From contig JAOPHQ010002871.1 in the NCBI GenBank assembly GCA_030340625.1, positions 122,886 through 186,885 of the forward strand: a stretch of DNA of 64,000 bases, in the 5' to 3' direction. The notes beneath the pieces were generated by a model, which was given only the letters and a program-made list of their open reading frames with translations, was not told the DNA's origin and ran no database searches. This document shows positions 1 through 10,507 of this stretch, one piece after another. Made by a program: the position numbers and the translations under genes. Source of the stretch: Merluccius polli. Taxonomy: Eukaryota; Chordata; Actinopteri; Gadiformes; Merlucciidae. Numbering within the stretch: the stretch's first letter is position 1; each line of letters starts with the position of its first letter.

Positions 1-740
1 CTAGAGCTTTGACTCCCCGAACCCAACACTGCCGACAGAATGTCGGATTCGGGTCAGGCTTGGACATATTAAAATGTTGACATTTAAAAACATCAGAATT
101 AGCGTCATTTGCTGTTTGCTCTCAATGTCTCACAAGTTCTCAAGCTGCTAGTAAAGTGCACAACTGCACATCACACAAATAGCCTAGGTGTTAAAACAAA
201 ATAATATTACATTAAACTTATATAGCGCTTTTCTAAATACTCAAAGTCGCTTTACAGAGTGTGAACACAAAAAATGTAAAGAAGTTGGAAACAGGAATAT
301 AGTTTGTCCAAAAGGTCAGGAAATTCTGAGGTATGGGACAACTTTCAGTTGTCAACAGTTCGTTATTAAATATCGCAAGTGCGACTGTCTGTTGACTCTG
401 CGACTCCTGACTGTAATGAATAAATATAACTATAGGCTATTCAATTTAGTTTAATGTTTCATTTTATTTGTTATTTTTTGGTTTTGATAATCATTAGCAC
501 GATATTCTACAAACAATGTGGTTTACTTTAGCTTAAAAAATTGAAATGTTTTCAGCGGAAATTCGGGTTTGGGGTGGGTTCAGGCCCAAAACTGCTGTTG
601 AAATGTCGGGCTCAGGTCAGGCTTGGAAGAATAAATAACAACAAAAACAAAATCAACCCCCAAAAAATTAAGCATTGGCTATTGGCCAAATTGTTATTTT
701 AATCGGTATCGGCCCAGAATTTCACAATCGGTGCATCCCT
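1..740. repeat. Interspersed-repeat DNA in the last intron of stil
   Basis: No coding exon is visible. The stretch holds decayed transposon sequence: a GTCAGGCTTGG-containing segment occurs near 51 and again near 617, a common fish repeat motif (TATAGCGCTTTTCTAAATAC) lies at about 221-241, and a hAT-like end (CGGTGCATCCCTA) at about 728-740. The short ORF at 188-454 lies inside this repeat and is not taken as a gene. Confidence 0.5.
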
Positions 741-960
741 ACTGTAGACCATTAGTCTACAGTACCTACATACTGTAGACCATTAGTCTACCTACATACT
801 GTAGACCATAAGTCTACCTACATACTGTAGACCATAATTCTACCTACATACTGTAGACCAGTATATAGGTACCTACATACTGTAGATCTGTACCTACATG
901 CTGTAGGTCTGTACCTACATATATTATAGCTCTACCTACATACTGTAGATCTGTACCTAC
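741..960. repeat. Minisatellite with ACTGTAGACCATTAGTCTAC-type units
   Basis: About eight degenerate units of 25-30 bp built on CTACATACTGTAGA. The units are partly self-complementary (CTACAGTA/TACTGTAG). The array ends about 40 bp before the splice acceptor of the final stil exon. Confidence 0.8.
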
Positions 961-998
961 GTACTTGTGATGGTTGACCTGTCATTTATGTGATGCAG

Positions 999-1536
999 TA
1001 CTCTAGCCTGCATCAACCCTGCCCAGAGCCCCAGACACCACCTGCTGCCTGGAGATCTCAGCCTGACCAACACTCCCAGAGGGGGGTCTGGAGACCATCC
1101 CAGAAACCCCCTGCTGCCTAGGGGGTCTGTAGACCTCAGTCTGGAGGCCAACACCATCGCCCTACGATACCTCAGTGACAGCCAACTGTCCAGACTATCT
1201 GTGGGCAGCCAGAGCAGTAAAGCTGCCATCGGCTGTCCAGAAAGGAACTTCCTCTCCCCTAGCAACATGTCCCTGGCCACCCGGCGCTACATGAGGAGGT
1301 ATGGCCTGATGGAGGAGGAGGAGGGCCTCCCCTGTGCCACACTAAGTGCAGAGTCCAGTCTCCCCCAGAGCCAGCTGATCTGTGACCTGCAGCCCAAGCG
1401 TTGTCTTCTGGCCCAGTCCAGCAGGAACAGTGACGAGGAGAACCAGCCTGTCCAGCAGGAGTCCTCTCTGGCTGCAGGCTCTGTTGGAAACTTTCTGGAC
1501 GTTAGCAGACTTAGACAGCTGCCAAAACTCTTCTAG
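999..1536 (+). CDS. stil: STIL centriolar assembly protein, last coding exon (C-terminus)
   Basis: This is the 3'-terminal coding exon of stil, a centriole-duplication scaffold acting with PLK4 and SAS-6 at the procentriole. The exon follows the acceptor TTATGTGATGCAG (AG at 997-998), begins with one base completing a split codon, and gives 178 residues to a TAG stop at 1534-1536. Two conserved blocks identify it: MSLATRRYMRRYGL, matching the conserved region before the tail, and the extreme C-terminus SVGNFLDVSRLRQLPKLF, nearly identical to vertebrate STIL. A run of acidic residues (MEEEEG) follows the first block. All earlier exons lie left of the window, so the gene is partial here. The frame is open and shows no sign of decay. 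Identity is secure; only the exact 5' exon edge is inferred. Confidence 0.93.
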
Positions 1537-2090
1537 CTTGACTAGCTCAACTAGTCTGACCCTTCACCAACTCATCTGGCTCTTAACCAACTAGCCCTTA
1601 CCTAACTACTCTAGCGCTTTACCAACAAACCCTTAACCAACTAGTCTGTCCCTCACCTTACTAGTCTAACCCCCACCCAACTACCCTAACCCTTAACCAA
1701 CTAGAATAACTGATACCCAACTAACCCTTACCCAACAAACCCTTAACCAACTAACCCTTACCTAACTAGTCTAACCCCCACCAACTAGCATACCTCTTAC
1801 CTGACATCCTTACCCAACTAATCTGACCCTTAACCAACCGAATAAACTAACCAACTGAATAAACTAACCCTTAACCAACGTGCTCCTACATCTGCTAATG
1901 TTCTACATCTGCTAACATCCTCCTATATCCGCTAACATGCTCCTACATCGGCCCACAGTCAGAACGCTGGGTCAATATTTACAGATACTGGTAGAATTAC
2001 TAGTTTTATTTAGAAGATTACATTTTGTCTTTATGAATGGGAAATGTACATTTGGTACTCTAAATAAATTATTTTTAATCTATAATTGAC
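1537..2090 (+). other. stil: Probable stil 3' UTR with minisatellite and poly(A) signals
   Basis: The stop codon runs straight into an array of degenerate ACCAACTAGTCTAACCCTTA units (1540-1880). AATAAA occurs at 1841-1846 and 1858-1863 inside the array and at 2063-2068 beyond it. The last, followed by a T-rich stretch, is the most likely polyadenylation signal. Confidence 0.55.
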
Positions 2091-2169
2091 GATTGGATGA
2101 AATTGGGTGAAATTAAGTGACCAAGCGTGTCCATCTACACACTAAACACACCACATATGTCCACACTGC

Positions 2170-2170
<1 letters not shown>

Positions 2171-2253
<83 letters not shown>
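2171..2253. repeat. (AG)n microsatellite
   Basis: About 41 uninterrupted AG dinucleotides. The Arg-Glu repeat ORFs over it are artefacts. It is followed at 2319-2412 by four short tandem copies of a CAACAAGCTTCTCTAGCG-like unit. I see no gene in 2254-2583. Confidence 0.97.
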
Positions 2254-2255
<2 letters not shown>

Positions 2256-2583
2256 AATATATCAATATATCAAAGGTCTTTCTGTGTAAAGAGAGCAGCA
2301 ACCACACGGGACAATGACCCACAAGTTCTCTACAACAAGCTTCTCTAGCGTCTACAACAAGCTTCTCTAGCGGCTATAACAAGCATCTCTACAACAAGCA
2401 TCTCTAGCGGCTACAGACAACCATGTTCAGGTAATGGCTGCTGCTTTTAAATGTCAATGCTAACCCTTCCTACTTGGTATTGTACTTGTGTTGGAGATTA
2501 ATGTAATGTTCAATATTTGCAATTAGTTTTTTTTGGCTAGTAGCTTCAGACAGTACTGGTAGTACAAAGTTAATTGGTAGTGG

Positions 2584-4994
2584 GGGGAATTAAGCACCTA
2601 AATAGGTCATTTCGTGCAAATTCATCTAAAAGCGCCAAATTTGGCGCAGATGTAGCTCAGGTCATACTGAAATGATTTAGCTAGGGCGTCGGAGCCAGCG
2701 ACCCTCGGGGCCAAGATGGCGGCCAAATCCAATATGGCCGCTGCCCGAAAAGGGTTCCGACTATAGCTTTTGAACCACATGAGCTACAAATACAAACTTG
2801 ATGTCTTTTTTAGATTAATTGATCATGGGAAACACATAGGAATGTTTATATTTATGATCCAGTATATCTGGACCCTTTAATCCTCCAAATCCAATATGGC
2901 CGCCACCTGAAAAGGGATTCGGCTGCATATTTTGAACCAGATGGGATACAAATGTAAAGTTGATATATATTTCACCTTTTCTGGCTATGGAAAACACAAA
3001 ATAATATTTATATTTATGATTGGGTATATGTGGACCCCCAAATCCAATCTGGCTACTGTATGAAAAAGGATTTTGACTACAAATTTTGAACGAAATAAGC
3101 TACAGCAATTCCAGCATAGATTTGGGCAATATTGAGCAAATATTGAGAATACTAGTTGACTGTATGGACTGTGGTGGAGCAGCTGTTTAGTGCTACTCCA
3201 TGCTTGTGAGCAAGATGGACAACAACTGTGAAAGATGAAGATGACCAACAACAGTGTTTAACTACTTCCTTTCCTACCAACTTCTTTTCTCGTGTAAGTA
3301 ACCAGGTGTACTTTTTTCTACAAGTGTTTTGTTCTTAATGACTACAATTGCAAAATAGAAAAAAATATCCTGCTTCATGTCCCTCACAAGAAGCTTGCAA
3401 GCTGTCACAACAAGCTAATGTTAGCTAGCTGTCTGGCTACTTTCAGCTAGCTAGTAGCAATGCTTTGGTTGATGAGTGGGAAAAAGAGAGCATGGGCAGC
3501 TTGGGAGGCAACACCAGATCTCACAGAATCCCTGGTTACCCTCACCTCGGACCCTGAACAGATCAACAATGACGTCCATGTCCAAAGACTGGAGCGTATG
3601 GTTGTCATGTACAGCAAGAGCTGTGGTTCCAGCCGCGTAGATGAAGCTAGACATCACCTTTTCTCGAATGGTACCAAGTCTCTCGAGAACTTGCCTCCCA
3701 CCCAAGCTGCACTGATTCAGCACATTAAAAGAGCACTGCTGCAGGCCAGCTTCTACTGGAATCAGGCAACTGCTGTCCAGCAAGATATCCCAGAGTTCAA
3801 TGCATGGAGATGGTATCGGAACTCTACGAGCAAGACTTGGGAACCTTACTGGACTAATCTCGGAGACGCCAGTAAAGCCTGCACCATTCTCCTCCACTGT
3901 GGCTGCAAGAAAGCATGTAGAGGGCACTGCAAGTGCTGTAAAGCCGGAGTTCGTTGCACTTCTATATGTGCATGTGAGGGTGCTTGTACAAACAATGATG
4001 GTAGAGACTATGAGTGATCTGGTGATTGTGAGTGATAATGTTCATTTATGTGAGAGACCATGATAATTCACTGTTTTTTGTGTTATTGCTGTTTTTTTTG
4101 TTATGCTAAGCAAACCTTTAAGAGTTTTGGACAAATTTACTATATTATTCTTTTAACAATTTGAAATAATATAAATGATTACACTTTGAATGTATTCACC
4201 TGTGGTACACTGAAAGCATTTCACTTTTATAAGGAAATTAATCAACATTGAGAATAACCTTCAAAGTTCAAAGGATTTTCAACCACAGTCTCTAAAGAAT
4301 ACAGGTTAGAGACTTACACAAGCATAAATATAAATATGCCAATGGACTTCCTGTGGTCAATAAACATAAAATAGACACCACATCCTCATTTGTAGCGCAT
4401 TTGGTTCAAAATTTGTAGCCAAAACCCTTTTTCGGACAGCGGCCATATTGAATTTAGGGAATTTGGGGGGCCTGATATACCCAATCATAAATGTAAGTAT
4501 TCCAATGGGTTTCCTATGGTCAAAAATGGTAAAATAGACATCAAGTTTGTATTTGTACCTCATCTGATTCAAAAGCTATGGACGAATCCCTTTCCAAATT
4601 TGGTGTGTGTAGATGAATTTGCGCGAACAATGGGGTGTAAGGCCCCATACTACAGCCAAAACTGCTTTTTTGGACAGCGGCCATATTGGAATTGGAGGAA
4701 TAAGGGGTCCAGATGCACCAGGTCATGAATATTAACATTCCTATGTGTTTGCCATGACCAATTAAGCTGAAAAAAATATAAAGTTTGTATTTGTTACTCA
4801 TGTGGTTCAAAAGTTATAGCCGGAACCCTTTTCAGGCAGCGGCCATATTGGATTTGGCCGCCATCTTGGCCCCAAGGGTCACTGGCTCCGGCGCCCTAGC
4901 TAAATCATTTCAGTATGACTTGAGCTACATCTGTGCCAAATTTGGCGCTTTTAGACGAATTTGCGCGGAAAACTGCTTAATTCCCCCCACTATG
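2584..4994. mobile_element. Foldback DNA element with long inverted repeats around a CXC-domain ORF
   Basis: The left end begins at about 2579-2584 with AGTGGGGGGAATTAAGCA and the right end is its inverse at about 4977-4992. The match continues inward for more than 200 bp on each side, for example CCAAATTTGGCGC at 2634 and its inverse near 4937, and AAGATGGCGGCCAAATCC at 2712 with its inverse near 4855. Further in, each arm consists of about three tandem subunits of roughly 150 bp, each containing CCAATATGG(C/T)CGC and a TTTATGATT...TATATCTGGAC block. A single ORF with a cysteine-rich C-terminus lies between the arms. I could not fix a target-site duplication (a TGG trinucleotide is possible), so the superfamily is open. 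The visible ORF contains no recognisable transposase, so this may be a non-autonomous or internally deleted copy. Confidence 0.75.
3460..4017 (+). CDS. CXC (tesmin/TSO1-like) domain protein fragment inside the foldback element
   Basis: This 185-codon ORF is flanked by the element's inverted arms. Residues 147-177 form a cysteine cluster, CGCKKACRGHCKCC then CTSICACEGAC, with the spacing of a zinc-binding CXC (CRC) domain. The N-terminal 140 residues contain a conserved-looking helical block with LERMVVMY, DEARHHLF, NLPPTQAALIQH and aromatic positions (FYW, WRWYR, WEPYW). A plausible acceptor (ACTTTCAG, ending about 13 bp before the ATG) and a plausible upstream donor (CTCGTGTAAGTAAC near 3287) suggest it is the last exon of a longer spliced gene whose earlier exons are missing. 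CXC domains bind DNA in other proteins, so a DNA-binding role at the element's own repeats is possible but inferred. I do not recognise a named gene. Confidence 0.6.
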   Translation: MLWLMSGKKRAWAAWEATPDLTESLVTLTSDPEQINNDVHVQRLERMVVMYSKSCGSSRVDEARHHLFSNGTKSLENLPPTQAALIQHIKRALLQASFYWNQATAVQQDIPEFNAWRWYRNSTSKTWEPYWTNLGDASKACTILLHCGCKKACRGHCKCCKAGVRCTSICACEGACTNNDGRDYE

Positions 4995-5436
4995 GGTCAA
5001 ATCAAGAGTTTGAAGAAGACTTGATTTAAAAACGAGCTTGTGTAGGAATATGAGTGTGATGGCCCAGGTACTTCTCTATCCACACAACCAGACGATGTTA
5101 CTAAATATCATCTGGAACTAAAGTATTGAACAGAAAAACAGATTGACAGGCAACATAAAGGAAGGAAAGGGAAGTGAATTAAAAATAAATGAATTGCGCA
5201 GAAGATCAACAGTTCAGTTTATTGACATGTCCATAACGGTACTTTTAGTATATTGATATGCCCATAGTGGTACTTTTAGTACACTGACATGTCCATGGTG
5301 CTACTTGACTACTTGGTGCTACTTGATGTGTACTGTTCACAACACGCCTTAGTAGCCCACACCACCTGCCTTTATGATGACCTCATCCTAATGTCTCAGG
5401 ATAGTAAACTGACCTTTTTGTTAAATGTCTTGCAGG
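4995..5436. other. serpinc1 upstream region with a short tandem repeat
   Basis: No gene seen. Three copies of a TTGACATGTCCATAACGGTACTTTTAGTA-like unit of about 38 bp lie at 5219-5320. The stretch ends in a T-rich tract and CTTGCAG, which looks like a splice acceptor (AG at 5434-5435). serpinc1 may therefore have an upstream untranslated exon that I could not locate. Confidence 0.5.
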
Positions 5437-8400
5437 ATGGTGGGTGGTTGGGGGTTGCTGGTGCTGCTGCCCCTGCTGGTATCCTCCCAGGATGTTGATA
5501 TCTGCTCTGCCAAGCCCCGAGACCTCCCCCTAGAGCCACGCTGCATCTACCGCAGCCCTAGCCCCGAGGAAGAGCCCCCAACCCCGACCAGAGAGCCAGA
5601 GAAGATCCCAGACTCCACTAACCCCCGAGTCTGGGAGCTGTCGAAGGCCAACGGATACTTTGCCCTCTCCCTCTACAAGCGTCTGGCGCAGAGCAAGTCT
5701 AGTGACGCCAACATCTTCATGTCTCCCATCAGCATCTCCACAGCCTTCGCCATGACCAAGCTTGGAGCCTGCGGTCACACTCTGGAGCAGATCATGGACG
5801 TAAGGGCCATGCTTGCTATGATATGTTTGGTGCTTGTAACCACGGTAACCTCAGCTTTCGCTCTTAGGTGTTTGGCTTCAGCACCATAAAGGAGAAGACG
5901 TCGGACCAGGTGCATTTCTTCTTCGCCAAGCTCAACTGTCGTTTGTATCGTAAGAAGGGCAAAAGCACAGAGCTGGTGTCTGCCAACAGACTGTTTGGAG
6001 AGCAGTCCCTGGCGTTCAACCAGACCTACCAGAACATCAGTCAGATGGTGTATGGAGCCAAACTGTTGCCCCTCAATTTCAAGGTAACATTTTTACACCA
6101 AGGTTATTAATGGCCTCCAGAGATCTGTAGTGGAATAGCAGGCTGTGTGTTGCAGGAGCATCCGGAGGACGCCCGGCTCACCATCAACCGCTGGGTCTCC
6201 AACCAGACGGAGGACAGGATCCAGGACGTTCTGCCAGAGGGGGTGCTAGACTCCAACACCGTCATGGTTCTGGTCAACACCATCTACTTCAAGGTCAGCA
6301 TTATGGAATGTTCATTATGCCTGGACGAGTCGTTATAGTAGTCATTATGGAGGTCTCTTCTGCTTCACTTCCTGTGGTGTCATGTGATGGTGTTCTCTGC
6401 AGGGACAGTGGAAGAGTAAGTTTGACAAAGACAACGTCTACAAGTCTGACTTCACCGTCAGCCAGAGCCAAACCTGCAGCGTCTCCATGATGTTCCAGGA
6501 AGCCAAGTTCCAGTACGGCCGTTTCCAGGACGACCAGGTTCAAGTGCTGGAGCTGCCGTACCGTGGAGATGACATCACCATGGTCATCATCCTCCCCGCA
6601 AGAGACATGCCCCTCGCCCAGGTGACTGGTCCACCAGACTGACCCCAACTTTAACCTTTAACCTCCCATCATTAAAATATGAAGCTGTTTTAGACGCTGA
6701 TCTATGGTTTAAAGAGCCGAGGAACACCATGTATCACACACATCCTGTACCTTCTCACAAATGTATCACACACATCCTGTACCTTCTCACAAATGTATCA
6801 CACATCCTGTACCTTCTCACACCATGTGTCACACACATCCTGTACTGTATCACACGTGTCACACATCCCGTTCCTTGTCACTAATCTTGACTAGGGGTCA
6901 GGGGCTAGAGCTGTGGGTTAGCGTTGGCGTCAAGGTCTGGAACTACTTATGCTAGCTCTTCCTTGAAAGAGAACTAAACTAATGTTTATGATGAGGTGGA
7001 GGACTAAATTGTTTGCTGTCTTTCTTTATGTTGAGGTGGAGGAGACTCTGGATCTCCAGAAGCTGTCTGTGTGGCTTGACGGTCTGCAGGAGACCACCGT
7101 ATCCGTCCAGATCCCTCGCTTCCGTGTGGAAGACGGATTTAGTTTGAAGGAGAACCTGCAGGCTATGGGACTGACTGACCTGTTCAATCCTCAGGCCAGC
7201 TTACCAGGTAATTATACCTGATGTAGCTACACAACTACACCTGTAATATACCTACACAGTCCTCAAACTACACCTGTAATATAACTACACAACCCTCAAA
7301 CTACACCTATAATCAGTGTTGGGAAGGATACTTTTAAAATGTATCGAGATACAGAATACATGCCCAAAAATGTAATTTACTCAATACTCAAATGTAATTT
7401 ACTCAATCTGAGTATTGTATTCTGAATACTTGGATTACTTCCACATTGAATTGCATTTTATAAGTTAAGTGTAGGAATGTGGCATCAAATCCTGCTTAAT
7501 AAACAGGCCTATTCTGGTGTGTTCTTCTGTTCCAACTGGCTGAATGTGTTAGGCCCAAGTCTCCCTGAAAGTTCACTATATTATAATTTGCTGTAGAGGA
7601 ACAAAGACTATAAGGGTATATTTATGCAAAAGATATGACCAACAGACAAATTGACCAATTTTCCCTTTTCAGTTTCTTTATTTACTCAGCCGTTAGGTTG
7701 TCGGTCTGGGGTGTGTTACGATCGCGCCCCCCCCCCGCCCCCCCCGTCGGCCCGTGGTGGGTTACGATCGCGCACCCCCCCCCCCCCCCCCCCCCCCCAG
7801 TCCGACGTGTTCTGGGCTACAGCCCCGGATCATTTCAATTGCTAGCAACATCCATGAGTATCATCATGTAATCCATTGATTTCAACAATGTAACTGTATT
7901 CTAAATACCAACTATTTAAATTGTAACTGCAACGGAATACAGTTACTCATAATTCGTATTCTGAATACGTAACGCCGGTACATGTATTCCGTTACTCCCC
8001 AACACTGCCTATAATATACCTACACAACCCTAAAACTACACCTGTAGTATGCCTATGAATGGACTTCGCGGAAGCAACCGTCCGACGCCTCCGCGTCGTC
8101 CATTAATTTCTGTTAATGGACACCTCGTCAGGCATTATCCCTTGCGTAACACACAGATCCATATACACACCAAAAATATTGCATGATGCCCTACACCAAA
8201 ATAATGCACAGCCAAAATATTGCACATTCCCCCAAATAAAGCCAATAAAGGCCATAACATTTCACCCCCCCTACACACACGCATACACACACGCACTTCA
8301 TCTCTTACTGGTCAGTAGTTTGATCGATAGTGGAACTAAGGAAAATCTAACCCTACACAACCCTCAAACTACACCAATAATATACTTACACAACCCTAAA

Positions 8401-10200
8401 ACTACACCTGTAATACAACCCTACAACTACACCTGTAATATACCTACACAGCCCTAAAATTACACCTGTAATATACCTACACAACCCTAAAACTACACCT
8501 GTAATACAACCCTACAACTACACCTGTAATATACCTACACAGCCCTAAAACTACACCTGTAATATACCTACACAACCCTAAAACTACACCTGTAATACAA
8601 CCCTAAAACTACACCTGTAATATACCTACACAGCCCTAAAACTACACCTGTAATATACCTACACAACACTTAAACTACACCTGCAATACAAACCTCCAAC
8701 CACACCTGTAATTTACCTACACAACCCTACAGCTACACCTGTAATATACCTACACAGCCCTCAAACTACACCTGTGATATAACTACACAACCCTACAGCT
8801 ACACCTGTAATATACCTACACAGCCCTCAAACTACACCTGTGATATAACTACACAACCCTACAACTACACCTGTAATATACATACACAACCCTACAACTA
8901 CACCTGTAATATACCTACACAACCCTACAACTACACCTGTAGTATGCCTACACAACCCTACAGCTACACCTGTAATATACCTACACAACCCTACAACTAC
9001 ACCTGTAATATACCTATACAACTCTACAGCTACACCTGTAGTATACCTACACAACCCTACAACTACACCTGTAGTATGCCTACACAACCCTACAGCTACA
9101 CCTGTAGTATACCTACACAACCCTACAGCTACACCTGTAATATACCTATACAACCCTACAGCTACACCTGTAATATACCAACACAACCCTACAACTACAC
9201 CTGTAAATAAATGAGATTAGATTAGTCTTTGTCTCCCTTATGAGAAATTTGTCTTGGGCATTCGAAAGAACACATGTGACGCAGCAGCACACATCTCTCC
9301 ATGTACACACAATGTGCATGTATGTACAATCACACTACAGTTAACATTCAGTAACACACACAGATGTACACACATACACACATACACACACACTTCATCT
9401 CTTACTGGTCAGTAGTTTGAGTGATAGTGGAACTGAGGAAAATCTAACCCTACACAACCCTAACACTACATCCTCTGAACTGCACCTGTATCCGCCATAT
9501 GATTGCAGGTGAATATCTGAGAGTTGTACACCTTTTCTTCAGGTATACTTGAGGAGGAAGCTGAGCTGTACATCTCTGATGCCTTCCACAAGGCCTTCCT
9601 GGAGGCAAGAAATCATTTAATACAAATATTTCACCCGTCTCCATAAGGTAGACACAGTCCAGTTTTGAAGGTAACCTATACAGCAGACTAACAGCTAGTA
9701 ATAGTTATCCGCTAGATGCCAGTTAGCTCTAGTTGGCCACCAGTTATCTGCTAGTTAGTCACCAGTTACCTGTGAGTTAGCCGCAAATTAGCTGCTAGTT
9801 AGCTGCCAGTTATCTGCTAGTAAGCCGCCAGTTATCTGCTAGTTTGCTGCCTATTAGCTCTAGTTAGCCACCAGTTACCTGGTAGTTATCTGCTAGTTAG
9901 CTGCCAGCTATCTTCTAGTTAGCCGCTGGCTAGCCGCCAGTTATCTTCCAGTTAGCGCTAGTTAGCCACCAGTTAGCCTCCTGTAAGTGGCAAGGTAGCC
10001 GCTAGTGATGTGAGTATTGCCACCCGCAGGTCAACGAGGAGGGCAGTGAGGCTGCTGCAGCCACGGGGGTGCTGGCCGTTGGCCGCTCCTTCAACCTGAA
10101 CCGGGAGCTGTTCATAGCAGACCGACCATTCCTGCTCCTGATCCGGGAGAAGACCATCAACACCTTGGTGTTCACGGGCCGGGTCGCCAACCCCTGCTAA
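5437..10200 (+). CDS. serpinc1: Antithrombin III (serpin C1), complete, seven coding exons
   Basis: This is the secreted plasma serpin that inhibits thrombin and factor Xa and is activated by heparin. Coding exons: 5437-5799, 5868-6083, 6156-6293, 6403-6621, 7036-7207, 9543-9604 and 10030-10200 (TAA). They join in frame to 446 residues; human is 464. ATG 5437 starts a good signal peptide (MVGGWGLLVLLPLLVSS). All six disulfide cysteines of antithrombin are present: DICSAKPRD, PRCIYR, KLGACG, LNCRLY, QTCSV and the terminal NPC. Heparin-site basic residues are mostly kept (PRVWELSKAN, CRLYRKK). Two of the four human N-glycosylation sites remain (NQT twice). The hinge EEGSEAAAATG leads to the reactive bond in AVGRS (P1 Arg, P1' Ser), so inhibition of trypsin-like coagulation proteases should be retained. 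Five introns are GT-AG and the last has a GC donor. Liver expression is known for the family, not seen here. Confidence 0.96.
6622..7035 (+). repeat. serpinc1 intron 4 with a GTATCACACACATCCTGTAC minisatellite
   Basis: Units of about 29 bp (TGTATCACACACATCCTGTACCTTCTCACAAA, degenerate) repeat about four to five times at 6730-6870. The rest of the intron is unremarkable. The acceptor is TTATGTTGAG at 7026-7035, which has a weak pyrimidine tract. Confidence 0.75.
7314..8007. mobile_element. Non-autonomous hAT element with perfect 8-bp duplication
   Basis: Terminal inverted repeats CAGTGTTGGG and CCCAACACTG bound a 694-bp insertion flanked on both sides by CCTATAAT (7306-7313 and 8008-8015), an 8-bp duplication typical of hAT elements. 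The duplicated target is part of the surrounding minisatellite, so the array existed before the insertion. The interior (7700-7800) has C-homopolymer runs separated by a GGGTTACGATCGCGC motif, shared with another family in the window. Confidence 0.88.
8048..8146. repeat. Fragment of a GGGATAAT-ended palindromic repeat
   Basis: Contains GTCCATTAATTTCTGTTAAT, GACACCTCGT and CATTATCCC. A fuller copy in inverse orientation lies at 14352-14478. It resembles a small fish MITE with GGGATAATG ends, here lacking one end. Confidence 0.55.
9605..9614 (+). promoter_or_regulatory. serpinc1: GC-type 5' splice site of the last serpinc1 intron
   Basis: The exon ends CTGGAG and the intron starts GCAAGA. The reading frame and the conserved junction (AFLE, then VNEEGSE) require the splice exactly here, and no GT lies at or next to the junction. 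GCAAGA fits the strict consensus of GC-AG introns. Confidence 0.85.
9640..10005 (+). repeat. Degenerate GCTAGTTAGC(C/T)GCCAGTTAT array in the last serpinc1 intron
   Basis: About fifteen degenerate units of 20-25 bp alternate CTAGTTAG and CCAGTTA. The array ends about 25 bp before the acceptor CACCCGCAG at 10021-10029. Confidence 0.8.
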
Positions 10201-10283
10201 TAAACACACACACACGGGCATACTACACATACATATGTTCACTTTCACAGTGTGCGATCTGCTCTTGTATTATGCTCAGCTCA

Positions 10284-10289
10284 AATAAA
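10284..10289 (+). terminator. serpinc1: serpinc1 poly(A) signal AATAAA
   Basis: Canonical hexamer 84 bp after the TAA, followed by T/G-rich sequence (10310-10370). This implies a short 3' UTR. Confidence 0.75.
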
Positions 10290-10507
10290 TATTATTGTAT
10301 AGATAGTGAATGGTTTGCTGCTGGTGTGCGTTCATTTGTGTGTGTGCGTGTGCGTGTGTGCGCGTTAACCTTTATTCATTCAGGAAGTGTCATTGAGGTT
10401 AGGGACCTCTTTTGCAAGAGAAACCTGATGGCACACAATCCCAAACAACACACACAGACAAATAGGAAGACCCAGCCTGGAACAGACAACATGTTCATTG
10501 AAACCTC

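Larger units (their letters stand above)
7208..9542 (+). repeat. serpinc1 intron 5: CACCTGTAATATACCTACACAACCCT minisatellite
   Basis: The array begins essentially at the donor (7208), is interrupted by a hAT element (7314-8007) and a palindromic repeat (about 8048-8340), and runs to 9210. Units of about 25-38 bp combine CTACACCTGTAATATAC with CTACACAACCCTA(A/C)A. Alternating ORFs on both strands over it are repeat artefacts. The remaining 9211-9542 holds CA-rich sequence, a second copy of the TTCATCTCTTACTGGTCAGT segment also found at 8297, and the acceptor TTTTCTTCAG. Confidence 0.85.

Noticed and set aside
957..1280. 107-codon - strand ORF over the stil exon
   Set aside because: Opposite strand of a secure coding exon; no independent similarity.
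2117..2348. Arg-Glu repeat ORFs
   Set aside because: Translation of the (AG)n microsatellite.
7635..7871. Pro-rich ORFs over C-runs
   Set aside because: Homopolymer translation inside a hAT element; the same artefact occurs at 25196-25407, 27541-27950 and 61046-61291.
8827..9210. Long ORFs on both strands (about 90-120 codons)
   Set aside because: Periodic translations of the CACCTGTAATATACC array, open in several frames because the unit lacks stops.
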